From assembly GCA_020630355.1 (NCBI GenBank), contig JAHDBO010000015.1, positions 1-16,361 on the forward strand: a stretch of DNA of 16,361 bases, given 5' to 3'. Shown here piece after piece: positions 7,326 through 13,400 of this stretch. Within the stretch, counting starts at the first letter, position 1. Every line of letters starts with the position of its first letter. The DNA comes from Saprospiraceae bacterium. GTDB lineage: Bacteria; Bacteroidota; Bacteroidia; Chitinophagales; Saprospiraceae. The notes beneath the pieces were generated by a model. The model searched no databases. It saw only the letters and a program-made list of their open reading frames with translations, and had not been told where the DNA came from. The translations under genes were made by a program, and so were the position numbers.

Positions 7326-7450
7326 GCTGAGCTTTCACAGCATGCGGTAATTTGTTTTGATTTGCTGCATCTTTTGCTTTTAACTTCACTTTAAAGTTTT
7401 ATTGACAAATTTTTACATGAAAAAAGCCTTAACTTACGTTACATGAAGGA

Positions 7451-7467
7451 GCAGTTGGCAGTTGGCA
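7451..7467. repeat. Heptanucleotide tandem array (GCAGTTG, 2.4 copies)
   Basis: Two exact units and three bases of a third occupy 17 bp in the spacer before the TonB-like gene. This has the same unit length and the same total length as the arrays at 7534 and 8748, although the unit sequences differ. Confidence 0.7.
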
Positions 7468-7527
7468 AACAGCGAGTCCTTAGACCTAAGTCCAAATAAT
7501 TTCTGCTAAAGTTTCGAGATTTTAAAA

Positions 7528-7574
7528 GAATTTAACCAGAAACCAGAAACTTGGAACGAATTTAACCAGAAACC
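7528..7574. repeat. 17-bp direct repeat containing an AACCAGA heptamer array
   Basis: GAATTTAACCAGAAACC occurs at 7528-7544 and 7558-7574, 30 bp apart. The first copy runs into a 2.4-copy AACCAGA array (7534-7550). The second copy ends 8 bases before the TonB-like start codon, so the repeat lies in the probable leader of that gene. Confidence 0.75.
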
Positions 7575-7582
7575 GATAGGGT

Positions 7583-8737
7583 ATGCAAACATCACATTAT
7601 ATAGCTAAAAAGGAAGAGAAGAAAAGGAAACGCAGAGGATTTCTCTGGACTTTCTTTTTTCATCTAGCTTTAGCGGTATTGGCACTATACCCATTTTTGG
7701 TTATCAACCAAGAAATAGAACCTGCAGGAATCGAAATCCAGTTTCAGAACTATGACTGGAGCGAAACCTTGGCTGCTGGTGATGATGCAGGAGAAGCAGA
7801 GTCGAATGATGCGGACGAAATATCGGAAGAGATTGAAGACCCTGAAGGCATCGAATCAGAAGAGCCAGTTGTTGAAGAAATCGATCCAGCACCTGCAGAA
7901 GAGGTGACGGAAGAGGTGGTAGAAGAAGCCGTAGAAGAAGTTGTAGAAGAAACGGTAGAGGAGGTTGTCGAACCAGAAACGACTTCCGAGCCTGAGCCAA
8001 CACCCGAATCCGAACCTGCAAAAGATATATTGACAGCCGATAATGACGAGGCGGCTATCCAAGCAAAAAAGGAAAAAGAAAAAGCAGAATTAGAAGCGAA
8101 ATTAAAGGCGGAAGCAGAAGCTAAAAAGAAGGCGGATGCGGAAGCAAAGAAAAAGGCAGAAGCAGAAGCAAAGAAAAAAGCTGAGGCAGAAGCCAAAAAG
8201 AAGGCGGAAGCGGAAGCAAAAAGAAAAGCGGCAGAAGCAGCCAAAAAGAAAGCGGAAGCAGAGGCAAAGAAAAAAGCAGGTGCCCCCGGCGGAACGGGTT
8301 CGGACAGTGGCTCACAGAAAACAGAGGGCAGTAAAGACAAGAAGAGTTCTGGCGGCGGCGGCCAAGGTGATAAAAAAACTGGACCGGGGAAAGGCGCTCC
8401 AGGTAAGGGTAAGGCAGAATCAGGTAGCGGTGGTAGTGGTGGTAATGCTGATTTTGGACGTGCCCTAATGCGTCAAAAGAAATTCACGCCTAATATCAAA
8501 GGTTTGGCAGGCAATGCCACAGGAAGAGTTACCCTTAATATATGTATCAATCCAGATGGAAGGGTGATTTATGTGAAGCACAATAGTAAGAAAACAACGA
8601 TTAAAGATAAGCGAATAGTGAAGAATTGTATGGTCATGATGAAACAATATCGTTTCAAAAGAGATTTGAAGGCCCCTAAGAAAGAGTGCGGAACCTTTAC
8701 TTTTAAATTTGACAAACGGGATATTTCAGGTCAATAA
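7583..8737 (+). CDS. TonB/TolA-like energy transducer with long charged linker
   Basis: The 384-residue protein has a very basic cytoplasmic tail (residues 1-19), one membrane helix (about 20-41) and a long periplasmic linker ending in a small C-terminal domain. The linker runs through an acidic Glu/Val/Pro-rich section (about 66-147), a TolA-like Ala-Lys-Glu helix (about 161-232) and a Gly/Ser/Lys flexible section (about 234-288). The C-terminal domain (about 289-378, with NICINPDGRVIYV) resembles the TonB or AgmX/PglI C-terminal fold. It contains three cysteines (321, 349, 369), which is unusual for TonB. The likely role is to pass inner-membrane proton-motive energy to an outer-membrane partner, working with ExbB/ExbD-type proteins not found here. 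The start is fixed by the basic-tail/helix pattern. The next gene starts 36 bases downstream. Confidence 0.8.
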   Translation: MQTSHYIAKKEEKKRKRRGFLWTFFFHLALAVLALYPFLVINQEIEPAGIEIQFQNYDWSETLAAGDDAGEAESNDADEISEEIEDPEGIESEEPVVEEIDPAPAEEVTEEVVEEAVEEVVEETVEEVVEPETTSEPEPTPESEPAKDILTADNDEAAIQAKKEKEKAELEAKLKAEAEAKKKADAEAKKKAEAEAKKKAEAEAKKKAEAEAKRKAAEAAKKKAEAEAKKKAGAPGGTGSDSGSQKTEGSKDKKSSGGGGQGDKKTGPGKGAPGKGKAESGSGGSGGNADFGRALMRQKKFTPNIKGLAGNATGRVTLNICINPDGRVIYVKHNSKKTTIKDKRIVKNCMVMMKQYRFKRDLKAPKKECGTFTFKFDKRDISGQ

Positions 8738-8747
8738 TCATTTGATC

Positions 8748-8764
8748 CATCACCCATCACTCAT
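8748..8764. repeat. Heptanucleotide tandem array (CATCACC/CATCACT, 2.4 copies)
   Basis: CATCACC, CATCACT and a partial CAT form a 17-bp array in the 36-base gap between the TonB-like gene and the GTG-started gene, 9 bases before the latter. Confidence 0.65.
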
Positions 8765-8773
8765 ATATAATCT

Positions 8774-9442
8774 GTGCGCTTACAAGTCATCCAAGAAGGA
8801 ATCCAACGATTCAAACAAGTCATCCGATCTGACTCATCTTATCTAGTACACTGGGAATCCCTGAAACACTTTCAAGAGCATTGGAGTATAGATGCTGTGG
8901 ATTTTGCGGCAATGTATGATGCTAGTTTGCAAAATTCGCTTAGTCGGCAACTCTGGTCGGCACACAGTTTTGAGCCAAAAAAAATGATGCTGACCTTTGC
9001 TCATCTAAATGAGGATTTTGTGCGAATGGCATTTAAAGGTTTGTTTGACGAGTCTCTCCCTTTGTCTTCTCGCATCGACCGCTTTATGTTTTATTGTGAT
9101 GAGCTTCTAAGTCATTACCAAGAGCTAAATCCTAGTAAGCGGATCAATACGCACCATCACGATTATTCGGTAGTGTTTATGTACTTAGCATTTCGCTTTC
9201 CTGAAAAGTATGGCATTTATCATTTTGACTTATTTCAATCCTTCCTGACAAAAGTTGGGGCTAAAAACGTACCGCTTACGCACGATTTAGAACGTTTTCC
9301 CAAAGTACTCCAAGTGATCTACACCCTTATTTCAAAGGACGAGGAATTGATGGATATCCACCGTTCCCTTCTTTTAAAAGGCAATTACTTCTCTGAAAAG
9401 ACCCTTTTGCTTTCAAGCTCCTTCATTTCTACTTTCAAGTAG
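8774..9442 (+). CDS. Protein resembling the N-terminal domain of McrB-type AAA+ proteins, without the ATPase part
   Basis: The 222-residue protein has no signal peptide or membrane helix. The block from about residue 22 to 160 (including VHWESLKHFQEHW, PKKMMLTFAH, FKGLFDES and YLAFRFPEKYGIYHF) resembles, from memory, the N-terminal region that precedes the AAA+ domain in Bacteroidota McrB-like proteins. The Walker A and B motifs of such a protein are absent, and no matching continuation was seen in the next 900 bases. It may be a stand-alone domain or the surviving front half of a broken gene. The start is GTG at 8774, forced by an in-frame TAA two codons upstream; no other good start lies nearby. 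The 36-base gap to the TonB-like gene allows co-transcription. The protein's function is unknown. Confidence 0.6.
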   Translation: MRLQVIQEGIQRFKQVIRSDSSYLVHWESLKHFQEHWSIDAVDFAAMYDASLQNSLSRQLWSAHSFEPKKMMLTFAHLNEDFVRMAFKGLFDESLPLSSRIDRFMFYCDELLSHYQELNPSKRINTHHHDYSVVFMYLAFRFPEKYGIYHFDLFQSFLTKVGAKNVPLTHDLERFPKVLQVIYTLISKDEELMDIHRSLLLKGNYFSEKTLLLSSSFISTFK

Positions 9443-9623
9443 TTAAAAAACTGGCTTAGCTCCTCTTCACAACGATTTTGGCAAGTTTATTGCTTATTCA
9501 CTTTAAGGGAATCTTTAATAAGAATAAGGCGGCGCCTCTTTTAGATTAAAGGTTACCGAACCCTATTTGCTTTAAATGTGACATTTTTTACAAGAGCTAT
9601 TCCCATTTGCACCAGTGTTTCCA

Positions 9624-9656
9624 CTTAGAACAGATACTCCTGTTCGCAATTCTAAG
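9624..9656. other. Compound inverted repeat, possible structured RNA
   Basis: GAACAG (9628-9633) pairs with CTGTTC (9640-9645) around a 6-base loop. CTTAGAA (9624-9630) can pair with TTCTAAG (9650-9656). The two pairings share three bases and could form one bulged stem or alternate. The element sits in the gene-free region, about 180 bases after the stop codon at 9442. Confidence 0.35.
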
Positions 9657-10265
9657 GCTTATTAGACTTGTTTTAATCGATTGAAAGATTTTAACATTGA
9701 TTTTTATTAAAATTCAATAAATAAATATATTAAAAATAGGTTGGATTGACCTCTTTGCTGGTATTACTTTAGAAGATAAAGAAAAGTGACATTTAAAAAC
9801 GTGATAAATTAATTATTTTAATTCATAAGTAACTGTTATATAGTTATTTAAAAATTATATTTACATATAAATGTGATAATTTATTGATGGAATTTGTATT
9901 TTATATATGTCGGATATTAGTAAGGCATAATTAATTGTGAATAAATTCAATGAATATTATAAATGAATATTTTTCCTTATAAAATAGATATTTTTCTAGC
10001 ATAAAATGCTGATAAATAGATTTTTATGTTTTGAGTGTGTGTGCGTAGTTGGTTTTTATCTTTAAAAATTGTATTAAGCGTCGAAATTGTTTACTAAGTC
10101 ATTGTTTATCAGTTATATATGGCTTTTATTGCTTTTGAATGCTTTGCTTTACGTGATATGTCTCTGTTTTATTATATCAGGTCGTGTTAATTTAAGTTAA
10201 AGTATTGGCTTGATATTTGTGACTATATAAATGTGAGTGAGAACACACGAATTAACAAAAATGAA

Positions 10266-10292
10266 TTCACTGTTTACAGAATATTAAATTTG
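10266..10292 (+). promoter_or_regulatory. Candidate Bacteroidota-type promoter for the giant surface protein
   Basis: TAAATTTG at 10285-10292 matches the Bacteroidota -7 consensus TAnnTTTG exactly. Upstream at 10266, with a 16-base gap, is TTC, one base away from the -33 element TTG. Transcription would begin near 10300, leaving a leader of about 37 bases to the ATG at 10337 or about 140 bases to 10442. In AT-rich DNA such a match can arise by chance. Confidence 0.4.
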
Positions 10293-10358
10293 TGACAGTG
10301 ATTTTATGTGTTTATTCTACATAATTTAACGTATTTATGGAATCTACCCATACTATTA

Positions 10359-10372
10359 AGGAGACTGGTTTG
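10359..10372 (+). promoter_or_regulatory. AGGAG motif at good spacing before an in-frame TTG
   Basis: AGGAG at 10359-10363 lies 6 bases before TTG at 10370, which is in frame with the giant protein. Shine-Dalgarno use is rare in Bacteroidota and the signal peptide starts later, so this start is only a third option after 10442 and 10337. Confidence 0.2.
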
Positions 10373-10441
10373 AACCCTTTTAACGACCAAATAAAAGGAA
10401 ACTCAAAACACGTAAGCATTAACTTTAATCAAAATTTAGCT

Positions 10442-13400
10442 ATGAAGACTAGCTTTACCTTTTCCAAATTAACAAATGGATTAAACTACCCATTGTTATT
10501 ACTTCTTGGGATTTTTACGATGCTTTTAGTAGCGGACTCAAAGGCTGAGAACCTTCGAGGAAGTATGCTATACAGAGTCGATTATGTAAAGGATTATGAG
10601 AATTATCCCTTTTTCTTGAAGAAAGAGGTTAGTGAAGTGAAATATGTAGCTAGAAAATCAAATAAGGAATCTGCCGAAATTGAAGATGTAGGTTGGTGTA
10701 GTCCACTAGATGGAAATAATGATATTGATAATTTATTTGTTTTGTGCGGTCCTGGAACACCTAGCTGTGCCTCAGTGCTGCCACAGAATGGAACCGTCTT
10801 ATGTACCTCAATGCAAGGAGAGCCGATGACTTGTTCTGATGGTTCCCAAGTAGAGTTTAGGTGGCAGGTGAAATACGCAGGGAACAACTGGACTTGGGAA
10901 GATATACCTGGAGCAGTTGGACAACACCTTCCTCTGGGGTTTCATGATATTTCCAAATGGTATAGAAGAGGGGCAAAATGTTCTTCTTGCAGTGAGGATG
11001 ATTGGGATTGGTCTACAGATGCAGATGTTCACGTTTCTGAAAATTATGTAGATGGTGGTCAAATTGGTCCTGATTTCTCCTATTGTGGAGCTTTTCCTGG
11101 TCACCAAATCGAAAACCTAGACGGCCCTACTCCTCCTGATGCAGTAGATCCTGACGTCGATTTTAGCCAAAGTTGGGATGAAACTCGTTGGGAAGTGAAT
11201 TGTGGTAGTGGCTGGCAAATCATCGACCACGCAGGTTGGGGATATTATGTATCATCTAACTCGGGTACTTGTCAATACAGAAGAGGTTTCAAATTGTTTT
11301 CTTGCCCAGATTGGGTCTATTCTAATATAGTCACCATAGATGGCAATGCAGGAGGCCCTACTCCTATTACCGTTAGTCAAACGGTCTGCCCAGGTGAAAA
11401 TGTATCTATATGTTTATCTCCTGCTGGCGCTTGTACGAGTAGCGATGGCTATAATTTTATTAGCTCTAGTTTGAGTGGAGGTCCTGGTTCTTTGTCTTCA
11501 AATGGTACATTTACTGCTACCTATAGTGCTTGTGGCAGTTTTTCTTATACCTATCAAATTTGTACTGGGGAAGGTAGTACAACATGTTGTTCTACTGGAA
11601 CGATGAATATTAATGTGTCGGACACCACGGATCCTACTTTGTCTGGTGTTCCTAGTAATACAACGATTAATTGTGATGATCCTGTGCCGTCCGCTCCAAA
11701 CGTGACGGCTACTGATTTTTGTGGAGCTAGCTCAAATGGTTCTTTGTCTGTTTCATTCAATGAAACGATACAAGGTGGCGGAGCTGCTTGCGGAACGTAT
11801 AATATAATAAGAACATGGTCTGCTACGGATGACTGCGGAAATACTGCAACGGCTACACAGACAATCAGCGTTGTGGATAATGCAGCTCCTACGCTCAGCG
11901 CTTATCCTTCAAACGTAACAGTGACTTGTGATAATATTCCATCAGTACCATCTATTACTGCAAGTGATAATTGTGATACAAACGTCACTGTTTCCTACCA
12001 ACAAAATGGTGACCCCAATGCTCCCGCTCCAAATACGATTACTAGGACTTGGACGGCTACGGATGCCTGTGGTAACACGGAACAGCATATTCAAACTATA
12101 ACTGTCACATCAGGCACTTGTAACGCTAATATCTCTATTAATGGTGTGTCATCTGGCTGTGCGGGAGATGCAACTTCATTCAGTGTAAATGGCTCCTATC
12201 CAGCAGGGACTACTTTTAGTTGGAGTGTAGGCGGTGGTGCTAGTGCTATTAGCCCTACAACTGGTCAGTCAGTTGCTGTCAGTTTAAATAACCCTAATTC
12301 AACGGCTACAATCTGCGTTGACGTTCAAGAGCCTTGTTGCCCTTTAGCCAATGCATGTACGACTGTGAATATCCAAGACTGTTCTTGTAATGTTCAAGTG
12401 ACTACTTCCACTACGCCAGCGAACTGTGGACAGGCCGACGGTGAAGCAACAGCCATTCCTTCTAGTGGAAACCCACCTTACACCTACGATTGGGGAGCTC
12501 AAGGTAATACCCAGACGATTTCTTTCTTGTTCCCTGGTACTTATAACGTAGTCGTTACAGACGCCAATGGTTGTCAGGAAAGTGCAGTAGCAGTTGTGCA
12601 AAGTAGCGGCGATAATCCAACGGCTATCATAACATCTACTACCCCTGCAAGTTGCTCGGCAAGCGATGGTTCCGCTACCGTTACAGCTACGGGAGGCACT
12701 GCTCCTTTTACATACTTATGGAGCAATGGAAATACTGGGACATCAGTAAGCAACCTTCCTGCCGGAACGCATAGTGTACAGGTTACAGATGCTAATGGAT
12801 GTCAAGATTTTGCAAGTTTCAATATTTCTAGTGAAAATAATCTGCAAATAAATGTTTCCACTCAAAACGCATCATGTGGACAAGCTAACGGTTCTGCCAA
12901 TGCTGCTGTGTCGGGAGGTTCTGGTTCCTATTCTTATTTTTGGAGTACAGGTGACTTTACAAGCAGCGTGAGCGGTCTGTCTTCAGGTTCTTATACTGTT
13001 CAGGTTTCTGACAACAATACGGGCTGCCAACAGACTGCTTCAGTAGTGATAAACACTTCAGGAGGACCAACTGTGACTTCAAGTTCAACGCCTGCTTCTT
13101 GTGGAGCATTGGATGGTTCTGCAAGCGTAAGCGTTACAGGAGGTGCTACTCCGTATACTTATAGTTGGGATGTAGGTGGCAGTTCTCCTACGTTGAATAA
13201 TCTTAGTGCTGGTGTATATACAGTCACGGTTACGGATGCTAATAATTGCCAAGTGGTGGAAAGTGTAGCTGTAGGTGAAAGTAATGGGCCTAGTGTTTCG
13301 GCAAACTCTAGTCCTTCCTCTTGTGGCGCATCGGATGGCTCTGCCACAGCGAGCGCTTCCGGGGGTTCAGCTCCATATTCCTATTCATGGTCCAATGGTG

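Larger units (their letters stand above)
7326..7582. other. Intergenic region with small heptamer arrays and a direct repeat
   Basis: This spacer precedes the TonB-like gene. It holds 2.4 copies of GCAGTTG (7451-7467), 2.4 copies of AACCAGA (7534-7550), and a 17-bp direct repeat GAATTTAACCAGAAACC at 7528-7544 and 7558-7574, the second copy ending 8 bases before the ATG. A TTGACA at 7402-7407 has no well-spaced partner box, so no promoter is called. No terminator with a T-run is seen after the peptidase gene. Confidence 0.6.
9443..10336. other. Long AT-rich region without genes
   Basis: About 0.9 kb contains no convincing reading frame. The first quarter (to about 9680) has near-normal base composition and includes a compound inverted repeat. 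The rest is extremely AT-rich, with small direct repeats such as AATGAATATT at 9949-9958 and 9962-9971 and a short hairpin AGCAT-AAA-ATGCT at 9998-10010. Composition changes abruptly near 10337, where the coding region of the giant protein begins. A promoter-like element lies at its right end. The length suggests a complex control region, an unrecognised RNA, or decayed DNA following the truncated-looking gene at 8774. Confidence 0.6.

Noticed and set aside
7320..7336. AAGCT-G-AGCTT inverted repeat after the M42 gene as a terminator
   Set aside because: A one-base centre cannot form a loop of useful size, and no run of T follows.
7402..7437. TTGACA-like promoter before the TonB-like gene
   Set aside because: No second box at acceptable spacing; TAACTTAC at 7430 is 25 bases away and a poor match to TAnnTTTG.
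7704..8468. Overlapping frames on both strands in the TonB-like gene (7704-8021, 7750-8340, 8136-8468)
   Set aside because: Products are low-complexity shadows of the Glu/Lys/Ala linker, and the plus-strand 8136-8468 frame is Arg/Lys-rich out-of-frame reading.
9520..9550. AGGC-GGC-GCCT hairpin followed by T-rich bases as a terminator for the gene ending at 9442
   Set aside because: Only a 4-bp stem and about 90 bases from the stop codon; too weak to call.
10260..10310. TCACTG...CAGTGA inverted repeat around the promoter candidate as an operator
   Set aside because: Six-base arms with a long spacer in AT-rich DNA are expected by chance, so it was not listed separately.
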